A DNA stretch of 64,000 nucleotides from PFJX01 sp963713085 (GTDB lineage: Bacteria; Pseudomonadota; Gammaproteobacteria; Burkholderiales; Thiobacillaceae), in assembly GCA_963713085.1 (NCBI GenBank), contig CAVQKQ010000013.1, positions 1 to 64,000 on the forward strand, written 5' to 3'. The notes below the pieces were generated by a model, which saw only the letters and a program-made list of their open reading frames with translations, was not told the origin of the DNA and did no database searches. Made by a program: the position numbers and the translations under genes. Numbering within the stretch: the stretch's first letter is position 1; every line of letters starts with the position of its first letter. Shown here in pieces: positions 17,078 to 25,939 of the stretch.

Positions 17078-20000
17078 GCCAAATAACGCCATCACTTTCG
17101 GCCTGGATATCGGTATTGCCTCGGTGGGCTGGGCAGCGCTGGCGCCGGACCGGATCTTGGCCTTGGGTGTACGGGCCTTCGACAAGGCCGAAACAGCAAA
17201 GGAAGGCGAATCCCTAAACCTCACCCGGCGCATGGCCAGGCTCATGCGCCGCCGCCTGCACCGCCGGGCCTGGCGGCAAACCAAGGTGGCACGGCTACTC
17301 AAGCGTGAAGGTCTCATAGCCGACGCCAATTTCTTCCACAACCAGCTTCCCGCGCCGGTCTCGCCCTGGCGGCTGCGCGTTGATGGCCTGGATCGTTTGC
17401 TAACCCCGGAGGAATGGGCGCGAGTGATCTACCACCTCTGCAAGCACCGGGGCTTTCACTGGAACAGCCGGGCGGAAGAGAAAAAGTCCGGCGAGGATGC
17501 CAAGGGTGAAGGCGGCAAGGTCAAGCAGGGCCTGGCCGCCACCAGCAAGCTGATGCGCGAAATGGGCTATCGCACTGCCGCTGAAATGGTCATGGCGGAA
17601 TTCCCCGATGCCCAGCGCAACAAACAGGGCGACTACGGCAAGGCCCTGTCCCGTGTCCTGCTCGAGAATGAATTGGCACAACTCTTCCAGCGTCAGCGAG
17701 AGCTCGGTAACCCCCATGCCGGCGAGGTATTCCAGTCACAGCTACTAGGCAACGGCGACCGCAGGAGCGGGCTATTCTGGTCCCAGAAACCCGCGCTCTC
17801 CGGCGAGAATCTCCTCAAGATGCTGGGCCGCTGCACCTTCGAGAAGGACGAATATCGCGCTCCCAAGGCCAGCTTCACAGCCGAGCGTCATATCTGGCTC
17901 ACCAGGCTCAACAATCTGCGCATCGTCGTCGATGGCGTCACCCGGCCGCTCAACCAACAGGAACGCCAGATCGCCCTGCCGCTGCCCTATTTGCGAGCGG
18001 GCGACCTAAAGCACGAGCATCTGCGGACTGCGCTGGTCAAGGCTGGCGCCTTGGACAACAGCTTCCGATTCGCCAAGTTTCCCTATGCCCAAAGCACCGA
18101 TGGCAAAGCCAAGGACCCGGAAACCGCCGTACTGGTAAAACTCCCCGCCTGGCAGGAGCTGCGAAAGCTGCTGAAGGACAAGGGACTGGAAACCGAGTGG
18201 CAGGGCATGGCAGGCGCGGCCCAGGCCGGCAACTCAGAAATGCTCGACCAGATCGCCTGGGTGCTCTCGGTCTACAAGGACGATGCCGAGGTAGAGCGCG
18301 AACTCGACAAGCTCAACCTGCCGGGTGGGAAGGCGATGGTGAAGGCGCTGGCCGAAGTCAGCTTCGACAAGTTCAGCAATCTCTCCCTCAAGGCTCTGCG
18401 CAAGATCGTGCCCCACATGGAATCCGGCCTGCGCTATGACGAGGCCTGTGAAGCAGCGGGGTATCACCACAGCCAGTTATTCAAGGCGGGCGAAGGCGAA
18501 CAGCGCTACCTGCCCCCCTTCTACTCGGGCCGGGACAAGAACGGCTGCATGGTGTTCAACGACGACATGGACATCCCCCGCAACCCGGTGGTGCTGCGCG
18601 CACTCAACCAGGCGCGCAAGGTGGTCAACGCGCTCATCCGCGAGCATGGCGCGCCGGCCTCGGTGCACATCGAAATGGCCCGGGAACTGTCCAAACCCTT
18701 CGACGAACGCAGGAAGGTTGAAAAGGAACAGACCGAATACCGGGAACGCAATGAGAAGGACAAAGCCCTCTTCAACGAACATTTCGGCCAGATGCCCAAA
18801 GGCCAGGAGTTCGAAAAATGGCGGCTATACCGGGAACAGCAAGGCAAATGCGTCTATTCCATCGAACCCATCGACTTGGAGCGGCTACTGGAACCGGGTT
18901 ATGTCGAAATCGACCATGCCCTGCCCTACTCCCGCAGCTTCGACGACAGCAAGAGCAACAAGGTGCTGGTCCTTGCCGCCGAGAACCGCAACAAGGGCAA
19001 CCACACGCCGTATGAATACCTGGGCGGCGCGGAAGACAGCGAGCGCTGGCGAATATTCGTGGCCTATGTGGAGGGCAACAAGGCCTACCGGCTCGCCAAG
19101 CGCACCCGCCTATTGCGCAAGAACTTCGGCGAGGAAGAAGCCCAGGACTTCCGCGAACGGAACCTCAACGACACCCGCTACATCTGCAAGTTCTTCAAGA
19201 ACTATGTCGAGCGTTACCTGAAGCTGGCGGACGCCAGCGAAGCCAAGCGCTGCGTGGTGCTTTCCGGCCAGCTCACCGCCTTCCTGCGCGCCCGCTGGGG
19301 ATTGCTGAAGATACGCGGTGACAGCGACCGGCATCACGCCCTGGATGCCACCGTGGTGGCCGCATGCAGCCACAGCATGGTGAAACGTTTGTCCGACTAC
19401 GCCCGGCGCAAAGAACTGGAAGTGGTGCGCGATGGCTTCGTCGATCTGGAAACCGGCGAGGTCGTGAACCCGGCCATGTACCGGCAATTGAAGGCCCACT
19501 TCCCAGACCCCTGGATGGGCTTCCGCCACGAACTGGAAGCCCGGCTATTTACCGACGACCCCGTGCTGCTTCGCGCTGCCGTGGAAGACCTGGGTACTTA
19601 TCCGCCGGAAGCGCTGGCGGCAGTGAAACCCTTGTTCGTTTCACGCGCCCCGCAACGCCGCAATTGCGGCGCGGCCCACAAGGACACCATCTACGCCCAG
19701 CCGGAACGCTTGAAGGCCCAGGGCGGCGTCACTCAGAAAGTCCCCCTTGCCAGCCTGACCATGAAGGATCTGGACAAACTCATCGACCCCCACCGCAATG
19801 AAAAGCTCTATGCCGCCATCCGCACCCGCCTGGAGGCCCACGACGGCAAGGGCGACAAGGCGTTTCCGGCCAGCAACCCGCTCCGCAAGCCGGATCGGGA
19901 TGGCAACCCTACCGGCCCCGTCGTACGTACCGTGACCCTGGTGATCGACAAACTCTCGGGCATCCCGGTACGCGGCGGCATCGCCAAGAACGACTCCATG

Positions 20001-20405
20001 CTGCGGGCGGATGTGTTCACAAAGAATGGCAAGTTCCACCTGGTGCCGGTGTATGTGCATCACCGGGTGAATGGCTTGCCGAGTCGGGCCATCGTGGCGT
20101 TCAAGGATGAAGCGGAGTGGACGCTGATCGATGACAGCTTTGCGTTTTGCTTCTCGCTGCATCCGAATGACTTAGTGCGTGTGTCCCAGAAAGGGAAACA
20201 GCCGATTCTTGGTTACTACTCAAGCTGCCATAGAGGTACTGGAAACATCAATCTCTGGACGCATGACCGCAACCAGCATATTGGCAAGGACGGGTTGATC
20301 GAAGGCATAGGGGTAAAAACTGCCGTTGCATTAGAGAAGTTCCACGTCGACGTCCTCGGCCACCTCTACCCAGCCCCACCGGAGACCCGACGTGACCTGG
20401 CGTAG
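17067..20405 (+). CDS. cas9: CRISPR-associated endonuclease Cas9 (type II-C)
   Basis: 1112 residues, the compact size of II-C Cas9. RuvC-I with D14 (FGLDIGIASVGWA), Arg-rich bridge helix (about 50-75, RRMARLMRRRLHRRAWRQTK), RuvC-II with E536 (VHIEMAREL), HNH with D616-H617 (YVEIDHALPYSRSFDD then NKVLVLAAENRNKGN), and RuvC-III (HHALDATVVAAC, about 756-767, D760). All nuclease residues are present, so it should be active. The C-terminal PAM-interacting region (about 870-1112) ends EKFHVDVLGHLYPAPPETRR. ATG at 17067 with GGGAG upstream. It overlaps cas1 by 14 bp and no csn2 or cas4 follows. Guided by a crRNA-tracrRNA duplex, it cuts invading DNA. Confidence 0.97.
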   Translation: MADKPNNAITFGLDIGIASVGWAALAPDRILALGVRAFDKAETAKEGESLNLTRRMARLMRRRLHRRAWRQTKVARLLKREGLIADANFFHNQLPAPVSPWRLRVDGLDRLLTPEEWARVIYHLCKHRGFHWNSRAEEKKSGEDAKGEGGKVKQGLAATSKLMREMGYRTAAEMVMAEFPDAQRNKQGDYGKALSRVLLENELAQLFQRQRELGNPHAGEVFQSQLLGNGDRRSGLFWSQKPALSGENLLKMLGRCTFEKDEYRAPKASFTAERHIWLTRLNNLRIVVDGVTRPLNQQERQIALPLPYLRAGDLKHEHLRTALVKAGALDNSFRFAKFPYAQSTDGKAKDPETAVLVKLPAWQELRKLLKDKGLETEWQGMAGAAQAGNSEMLDQIAWVLSVYKDDAEVERELDKLNLPGGKAMVKALAEVSFDKFSNLSLKALRKIVPHMESGLRYDEACEAAGYHHSQLFKAGEGEQRYLPPFYSGRDKNGCMVFNDDMDIPRNPVVLRALNQARKVVNALIREHGAPASVHIEMARELSKPFDERRKVEKEQTEYRERNEKDKALFNEHFGQMPKGQEFEKWRLYREQQGKCVYSIEPIDLERLLEPGYVEIDHALPYSRSFDDSKSNKVLVLAAENRNKGNHTPYEYLGGAEDSERWRIFVAYVEGNKAYRLAKRTRLLRKNFGEEEAQDFRERNLNDTRYICKFFKNYVERYLKLADASEAKRCVVLSGQLTAFLRARWGLLKIRGDSDRHHALDATVVAACSHSMVKRLSDYARRKELEVVRDGFVDLETGEVVNPAMYRQLKAHFPDPWMGFRHELEARLFTDDPVLLRAAVEDLGTYPPEALAAVKPLFVSRAPQRRNCGAAHKDTIYAQPERLKAQGGVTQKVPLASLTMKDLDKLIDPHRNEKLYAAIRTRLEAHDGKGDKAFPASNPLRKPDRDGNPTGPVVRTVTLVIDKLSGIPVRGGIAKNDSMLRADVFTKNGKFHLVPVYVHHRVNGLPSRAIVAFKDEAEWTLIDDSFAFCFSLHPNDLVRVSQKGKQPILGYYSSCHRGTGNINLWTHDRNQHIGKDGLIEGIGVKTAVALEKFHVDVLGHLYPAPPETRRDLA

Positions 20406-21300
20406 CGTCATGATCTCCCGCCCGGCGAGGCTGCGGCGCGAGCATTTCTCCCTGGCCATCGAGCAGGACGAAACTGCCTTCGTGCCCTTCGAAGATATCG
20501 CCGTCATCGTCCTCAACCATCGGGAGATCACCCTCACCCATCCGGTGCTCTCGGCTTGCGCGGAATACGGCATCGGCCTCTATGCCACCGGTGACAACCA
20601 CCAGCCCAGCGGCGTCTTCCTGCCCTTCATGCAGCACTCGCGCAGCACCCGCATGTGGCGCTTGCAGCAGGACGTGCCTCGCCCGCTGATAAAGCAGACC
20701 TGGGCCGCCTTGATCCGCCGCAAGATCGCCAATCAGGCAGCTTGCCTGCGTCTGTGCGCCCGCGATGGTATGGAACGCTTGGCGTCCTACTCCCGGCGGG
20801 TACGTTCTGGCGACCCGGATCGTCTGGAGGGACAGGCGGCGGCGTTCTATTTCACCAAGCTGTTCGATGCTCACTTCGACCGCATGCAGCCCCGCTGGGG
20901 CAATGCCGCCCTGGATTACGGCTATGCGGTGTTGCGCGGCGCCATTGCCCGTTCCCTGGTGGCCCACGGGCTCCACCCCAGCGTGGGGCTGTTCCATTCC
21001 AGCGAACAGAACGCCTTCAATCTCGCAGATGATCTGATCGAACCCTTCCGCCCATTGGTGGACCTGCACGTCATCCAACACCATCCAAGTGAAGAAAACG
21101 ACGAGTTGACGCCCCGCGACAAAACCGCGCTGGTCGGTCTTCTGAATGTGGATGTGGTCATGCCACGCGGCGTGATGTCCGCTCTGTCGGCCATCGAGCA
21201 GTCCGTGGAAAGCCTGGTCCGGGTGCTGGAAACCGGCGACGACCAACTGCTGGAACTGCCGATCCTCATTGGGCTCAACCAGCACCGTGCAGACGGTTAG
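20392..21300 (+). CDS. cas1: CRISPR integrase Cas1 (type II)
   Basis: 302 residues. GTG start at 20392 gives MTWRSVMISRPARL, the conserved type II Cas1 N-terminus; it overlaps the cas9 stop. Metal-binding residues visible: E147 (DRLEGQAAAF), H202 (GLFHSSEQNAF) and E217 (LADDLIEPFRP). With Cas2 it integrates new spacers. The three cas genes are tightly spaced, so one transcript is likely. Confidence 0.95.
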   Translation: MTWRSVMISRPARLRREHFSLAIEQDETAFVPFEDIAVIVLNHREITLTHPVLSACAEYGIGLYATGDNHQPSGVFLPFMQHSRSTRMWRLQQDVPRPLIKQTWAALIRRKIANQAACLRLCARDGMERLASYSRRVRSGDPDRLEGQAAAFYFTKLFDAHFDRMQPRWGNAALDYGYAVLRGAIARSLVAHGLHPSVGLFHSSEQNAFNLADDLIEPFRPLVDLHVIQHHPSEENDELTPRDKTALVGLLNVDVVMPRGVMSALSAIEQSVESLVRVLETGDDQLLELPILIGLNQHRADG

Positions 21301-21302
21301 CC

Positions 21303-21635
21303 ATGAGCACGGAGACGCGACGCCACATGCGACTGCTCGTGTTCTTCGACCTGCCAGTGACCACCCGCGCCGAGCGTCGGGCCTACACCGTCTTCCGCCG
21401 GTTTTTGCTGAATGACGGCTACGACATGATCCAGTTCTCGGTCTATGGCCGCATCCTCAACGGCAACGATGCCGAGCCCAAGCACCTGAAGCGCCTGATC
21501 GACAACCTGCCACCCGCCGGATCAGTGCGCTGCCTGACCGTGACGGAAAAACAGTTCGCCAGCATGAAACTGTTGGTGGGCCTGCCGCTTTTCCAGGAAA
21601 AAGCCGTGAAAGCCGAACAAATGCTGCTGTTCTGA
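21303..21635 (+). CDS. cas2: CRISPR-associated protein Cas2
   Basis: 110 residues with the Cas2 ferredoxin-like fold: MRLLVFFDLPVTTRAERRAY, DGYDMIQFSVYGRIL, then SVRCLTVTEKQFASM. The catalytic-site Asp lies in FFDLP. ATG 2 bp after the cas1 stop. Structural partner of Cas1 in adaptation. The array terminator lies just beyond. Confidence 0.95.
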   Translation: MSTETRRHMRLLVFFDLPVTTRAERRAYTVFRRFLLNDGYDMIQFSVYGRILNGNDAEPKHLKRLIDNLPPAGSVRCLTVTEKQFASMKLLVGLPLFQEKAVKAEQMLLF

Positions 21636-21647
21636 ATCCCAAATGTT

Positions 21648-21681
21648 TCAAAAAAATTCCCCGCCCGGCTTCGCCGGGCGA
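21648..21681 (-). terminator. Rho-independent terminator at the end of the CRISPR array (read right-to-left)
   Basis: Stem CGCCCGGC-TTC-GCCGGGCG (21662-21680). On the minus strand it is followed by GGGGAATTTTTTTG, a clear T tract; on the plus strand no T run follows. This supports transcription of the pre-crRNA leftwards, opposite to cas9-cas1-cas2. Confidence 0.75.
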
Positions 21682-21698
21682 GGAATTGGGGCGGGTCG

Positions 21699-23343
21699 GA
21701 TTGTAGCTATCCGGGGTGAGAGAGGGAGCTACAACTCAGCTAAGGGGCCGGGCGGCAGTTTGCCCGGATTGTAGCTATCCGGGGTGAGAGAGGGAGCTAC
21801 AACCTCGACAATCACGCACCCCCTGGCCTGGAGGATTGTAGCTATCCGGGGTGAGAGAGGGAGCTACAACGCCCCGGATCATATGGCGGACTTCATTTAG
21901 GATTGTAGCTATCCGGGGTGAGAGAGGGAGCTACAACTTCTCGCTCGCGTCATCGTTAGCGTAAACTGATTGTAGCTATCCGGGGTGAGAGAGGGAGCTA
22001 CAACAGCTCGAGTATTTCAGTCTGCCTGACATCCGATTGTAGCTATCCGGGGTGAGAGAGGGAGCTACAACTAAAAGCCATGCTGCTGTTCGCGGCTAAA
22101 AGATTGTAGCTATCCGGGGTGAGAGAGGGAGCTACAACTAGCTATACAGTCTCAAACGCAGTGCAGCAGATTGTAGCTATCCGGGGTGAGAGAGGGAGCT
22201 ACAACCACCTGCACAACGTTGGCGGTTCACATGGGATTGTAGCTATCCGGGGTGAGAGAGGGAGCTACAACACAAGAAGCGTCGTTTCGCCTACTGTGGC
22301 GGATTGTAGCTATCCGGGGTGAGAGAGGGAGCTACAACCCAACAACCGCAAACCCGGCGCGAGCTATTGATTGTAGCTATCCGGGGTGAGAGAGGGAGCT
22401 ACAACCGTCCAGGGAGTGACATCCGCCGTTACGACGATTGTAGCTATCCGGGGTGAGAGAGGGAGCTACAACTCACGCGGTAACGACCCCTACGATATGG
22501 GCGATTGTAGCTATCCGGGGTGAGAGAGGGAGCTACAACTGGCACTGATACTGTAAGGTTTCCACGTCAGATTGTAGCTATCCGGGGTGAGAGAGGGAGC
22601 TACAACTTGGATTGAAGCGTAGATAAGTAAACTTATGATTGTAGCTATCCGGGGTAAGAGAGGGAGCTACAACCAATCGCCTCGATACAGCGTGGCCGAC
22701 CCAGATTGTAGCTATCCGGGGTGAGAGAGGGAGCTACAACATCGTTTGCGTCATCATTTGCGTCGTCTCGGATTGTAGCTATCCGGGGTGAGAGAGGGAG
22801 CTACAACCAGTTCGGCTCCAAGGACACCGAACGCATCGATTGTAGCTATCCGGGGTGAGAGAGGGAGCTACAACCTGGTCCAGTCGAACCCATTGAACAT
22901 GATTGATTGTAGCTATCCGGGGTGAGAGAGGGAGCTACAACTTCGGTATCCGGAGAGACTGGAAAACCAAGGATTGTAGCTATCCGGGGTGAGAGAGGGA
23001 GCTACAACCTGCATGAGTACCGCGTCACCCAGACCCTGGATTGTAGCTATCCGGGGTGAGAGAGGGAGCTACAACAAAAAAATGGAGCGGGTAGTGTCAC
23101 AGGGGGATTGTAGCTATCCGGGGTGAGAGAGGGAGCTACAACCCACGCCGGTCGATGCCGACGAACTTGGCCGATTGTAGCTATCCGGGGTGAGAGAGGG
23201 AGCTACAACCAGCACGGTAGCCAGGTTTCCCGCATCGCGGATTGTAGCTATCCGGGGTGAGAGAGGGAGCTACAACTCGCCGCGCCCGTACTAGGTAGCG
23301 AAGCCTGATTGTAGCTATCCGGGGTGAGAGAGGGAGCTACAAC
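21699..23343 (-). CRISPR. CRISPR array, type II-C: 25 repeats, 24 spacers
   Basis: 25 copies of a 36-bp repeat starting ATTGTAGCTATCCGGGGTGA (plus strand) and ending GGGAGCTACAAC, each preceded by an invariant G, so a 37-bp unit with 30-nt spacers is equally possible. First repeat starts 21700, last ends 23343. Period 67 bp except the first spacer (one base longer) and the eighth (one shorter). One variant repeat (22638-22673) has GGGGTAAGAG instead of GGGGTGAGAG. On the minus strand the repeat begins GTTGTAGCTCCCTCTCTCAC, close to the Neisseria meningitidis II-C repeat. The crRNA sense is inferred to be minus from tracrRNA complementarity and the terminator at 21648. The 3' end of each repeat (minus strand) carries TACAAT, a -10-like hexamer as used for per-repeat promoters in Neisseria. 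Confidence 0.98.
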
Positions 23344-23443
23344 AACTACGACAGCGCCCTGAACGGTACTAATTTTCAATTCCGTGCCTCATTTACGTTG
23401 AATAATCACCTCCTACTCCTCAAGTGCTCTGAAGGAGCCGCTG
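23344..23443. other. Gap between the array and the EamA gene; possible orphan spacer
   Basis: The 30 bases after the last repeat (AACTACGACAGCGCC... to 23373) are spacer-sized but lack a closing repeat. AT-richer sequence follows (TTTTCAATTC), then RBS AAGGAG for the next gene. It could be array-end or leader sequence; nothing else recognised. Confidence 0.35.
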
Positions 23444-24286
23444 ATGTCCTCCCCACGGGTGATGCTCCTCACCCTGCTTACCATGATCGCCTTCGCCGGC
23501 AATTCCATCCTCTGCCGCCTGGCGCTCAAGGACACCGGTATCGACCCGGCCAGCTTCACCACCATCCGCCTCGCCTCCGGCGCCCTGGCCCTTTGGCTGA
23601 TCGTGCGGCTGCGCGGCGGCGTGGTCCTGTCCGGCGGCCATTGGGTTTCCGCGCTGGCGCTGTTCGCCTATGCCGCAGCCCTCTCCTTCGCCTATGTCGG
23701 GCTGTCCACCGCCACCGGCGCATTGCTGCTGTTCGGCGCCGTGCAGGCCACCATGATCCTCTATGGGCTGTGGGCCGGGGAACGACTGAGCCCGCGCCAG
23801 GACATCGGTCTGGCACTGGCCTTGGCGGGACTGGTCGGCCTCATGTTGCCGGGCCTGTCCGCGCCGCCGCTGCTCAACGCGCTGCTGATGCTCAGCTCGG
23901 GCATGGCCTGGGGCATCTATTCCCTGCGCGGCCGTGGCGCGGCCAGACCGCTGGGCGCGACCGCCGGGAATTTCATGCGCACCGTGCCTCTGGCTCTGGG
24001 GCTGAGTCTGCTCATGTATTCCCGGTTCTCGCTGGACAACACCGGCGTGGGCTATGCGGTGGCCTCCGGGGCCCTGACCTCGGGCCTGGGCTATGCCATC
24101 TGGTACACGGTCCTGCCGGAACTGACGGCAACCGCCGCGGCCACTGTGCAGCTCAGCGTGCCCGTCATCGCGGCCCTGGGCGGCGTGGTCTTCGTCGGCG
24201 AGGGCATCACTCCGCGTCTGCTGCTCGCCTCCACGGCGATCCTGGGCGGCATCGCCCTGGTGATCATGGGCAAAGCAAAGGCCTGA
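23444..24286 (+). CDS. EamA/DMT-family transporter
   Basis: 280 residues with about ten membrane helices in two EamA repeats: MIAFAGNSILCRLALKDTGI opens the first, AMAWGIYSLRGRGAARPLG-like sequence the second, closing ILGGIALVIMGKAKA. RBS AAGGAG 6 bp before the ATG. DMT transporters export small metabolites; substrate cannot be inferred. It stands alone, convergent with the arfA-like gene. Confidence 0.88.
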   Translation: MSSPRVMLLTLLTMIAFAGNSILCRLALKDTGIDPASFTTIRLASGALALWLIVRLRGGVVLSGGHWVSALALFAYAAALSFAYVGLSTATGALLLFGAVQATMILYGLWAGERLSPRQDIGLALALAGLVGLMLPGLSAPPLLNALLMLSSGMAWGIYSLRGRGAARPLGATAGNFMRTVPLALGLSLLMYSRFSLDNTGVGYAVASGALTSGLGYAIWYTVLPELTATAAATVQLSVPVIAALGGVVFVGEGITPRLLLASTAILGGIALVIMGKAKA

Positions 24287-24305
24287 ACCCTACGGCTCGA
24301 CGCGG

Positions 24306-24482
24306 TCAGTCGTCCTTTTCCGGGTTTTCCGAATCGGGGACGGCCTCGGCCTTCTCCGCGTCCTTCAGCCGGTCCCGCCAGCGCTTGTCGGGCACCACCT
24401 GTTGCTTGAACGCGGGGGTGCGCACCGCCTTGGCCACCGGATTGCGGGGGCGGCGGGGCGGACCGGAGATGCGTTTGCTCAT
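24306..24482 (-). CDS. Small basic protein, possibly ArfA-like (alternative ribosome-rescue factor)
   Basis: 58 residues: MSKRISGPPRRPRNPVAKAV RTPAFKQQVVPDKRWRDRL. The core N-x-x-A-K-A-x-R-T-P-x-F-K-Q-x-V parallels the ribosome-binding N-terminal motif of ArfA (N-A-x-x-A-L ... P-L-F-R-Q-R-V). ArfA recruits RF2 to stalled ribosomes. ATG at 24482 lies 14 bp after the manC stop, with a weak RBS, so expression by read-through from manC is likely. Assignment is by motif memory only. Confidence 0.5.
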   Translation of the reverse strand: MSKRISGPPRRPRNPVAKAVRTPAFKQQVVPDKRWRDRLKDAEKAEAVPDSENPEKDD

Positions 24483-24496
24483 GGCCGGCCGGGGTT

Positions 24497-25912
24497 TCAA
24501 TCCCGCTTGTAGACGTCCTCGAAGCGGACGATGTCGTCCTCTCCCAGGTAGGAGCCGGACTGCACCTCCACCAGGTGCAGGGGCATCTTGCCCGGGTTGT
24601 CCAGGCGATGGGTGGAACCCAGGGGAATGTAGGTGGACTGGTTTTCGGACAGGATCATCACATTGTCGTCGCAGGTGACCCGGGCGGTGCCGGACACCAC
24701 GACCCAGTGTTCGGCCCGGTGGTGGTGCATCTGCAGGGACAGCTTCTCGCCGGGCTTGACCATGATGCGCTTGACCTGGAACCGTTCGCCCGCGTCGATG
24801 CCCTCGAACCAGCCCCAGGGCCGGTAGACCCGGGTGTGGAACTCGTGCTCGCTGCGCCCGGCGGCCTTGAGTTGCTCCACCACCTTCTTCACATCCTGAG
24901 CCCGGGACTTGTCCGCCACCAGCACGGCGTCCGGGGTTTCGACGATGAGCAGGTTGTCGACGCCGATTGCTGCCACCATGCGGGATTCCGCCCGTACCAG
25001 GCTGTTGCCGACGCCGTCCAGGTAGACGTCGCCCCGGACCACGTTGCCTGACCCGTCCTTCGCGCCGACTTCCCACAATGCCGACCAGGCGCCGATGTCA
25101 TTCCAGCCGATGTCGGTCGGTACCACGGCGGCATGGGCGGTGTGCTCCATGAGGGCATAGTCGATGGAGTCCGACGGGCAGGCCTGGAACTCCGCCTTGC
25201 CCAGGCGGCGGAAGTCCAGGTCCAGGACGCTGGCGCCCAAGGCCAGCTCGCAGGCGGTGAGGATGTCGGGACGGAAGTGTTCCATTTCTTCCAGGAACTG
25301 GCCGCAGCGGAACAGGAACATGCCGCTGTTCCAGTAGTAATCGCCGCTGGCAAGGAAGGCCTCGGCCTTGTCCCGGTCGGGCTTTTCCACGAAACGGGCC
25401 ACTTGATAAGCGCCACCGGGAGCCAGGGACTCGCCCCGCTGGATGTAGCCGTAGCCGGTCTCGGGTCCGTCCGGGACGATGCCGAAGGTCACCAGGAAGC
25501 CCGCCGCCACAGCCTTCATGCCTTCCGCGACGGCGGCATGGAAGGCGGCCACGTCCCGGATCAGGTGATCGGCGGGCAGCAGCAGCATGACCGCATCCGG
25601 GTCGGACTTGACCAGGTGCAGGGCGGCCACGGCGGCGGCCGGGGCGGTATTGCGGCCCACCGGCTCCAGGAAGATGCCATTGAGCGCCACCTCGATCTCG
25701 CGCATCTGCTCGGCGATCAGGAAGCGATGCTCGTTGTTGCAAACCACCAAAGGCTGGCCCATGTCCGGCAGGCCGGCCAGGCGCAGCACGGTCTCCTGCA
25801 CCATGGTCCGGTCCCCGGCCAGGGGCAGGAGCTGCTTGGGCAGGGCGGACCGCGACATGGGCCAGAGGCGGGTACCGGAACCACCGGAGAGGATGACGGG
25901 ATAAAGGGCCAT
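24497..25912 (-). CDS. manC: Mannose-1-phosphate guanylyltransferase / mannose-6-phosphate isomerase (ManC/AlgA type)
   Basis: 471 residues, bifunctional. N-terminal nucleotidyltransferase (MALYPVILSGGSGTRLWPMS, then FVEKPDRDKAEAFLASGDYY) makes GDP-mannose; C-terminal cupin (FQVKRIMVKPGEKLSLQMHH then WVVVSGTARVTCDDN) interconverts fructose-6-P and mannose-6-P. Feeds surface polysaccharide synthesis. ATG at 25912, 28 bp after rfbD, so part of the sugar-nucleotide operon. Confidence 0.95.
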   Translation of the reverse strand: MALYPVILSGGSGTRLWPMSRSALPKQLLPLAGDRTMVQETVLRLAGLPDMGQPLVVCNNEHRFLIAEQMREIEVALNGIFLEPVGRNTAPAAAVAALHLVKSDPDAVMLLLPADHLIRDVAAFHAAVAEGMKAVAAGFLVTFGIVPDGPETGYGYIQRGESLAPGGAYQVARFVEKPDRDKAEAFLASGDYYWNSGMFLFRCGQFLEEMEHFRPDILTACELALGASVLDLDFRRLGKAEFQACPSDSIDYALMEHTAHAAVVPTDIGWNDIGAWSALWEVGAKDGSGNVVRGDVYLDGVGNSLVRAESRMVAAIGVDNLLIVETPDAVLVADKSRAQDVKKVVEQLKAAGRSEHEFHTRVYRPWGWFEGIDAGERFQVKRIMVKPGEKLSLQMHHHRAEHWVVVSGTARVTCDDNVMILSENQSTYIPLGSTHRLDNPGKMPLHLVEVQSGSYLGEDDIVRFEDVYKRD

Positions 25913-25939
25913 GGCGAATTCTCTAGTTAAGGATGGGTG

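Noticed and set aside
21621..21634. 12-base match (ATGCTGCTGTTC) between the cas2 3' end and spacer 6
   Set aside because: Too short to call self-targeting; expected by chance in a 64-kb window.
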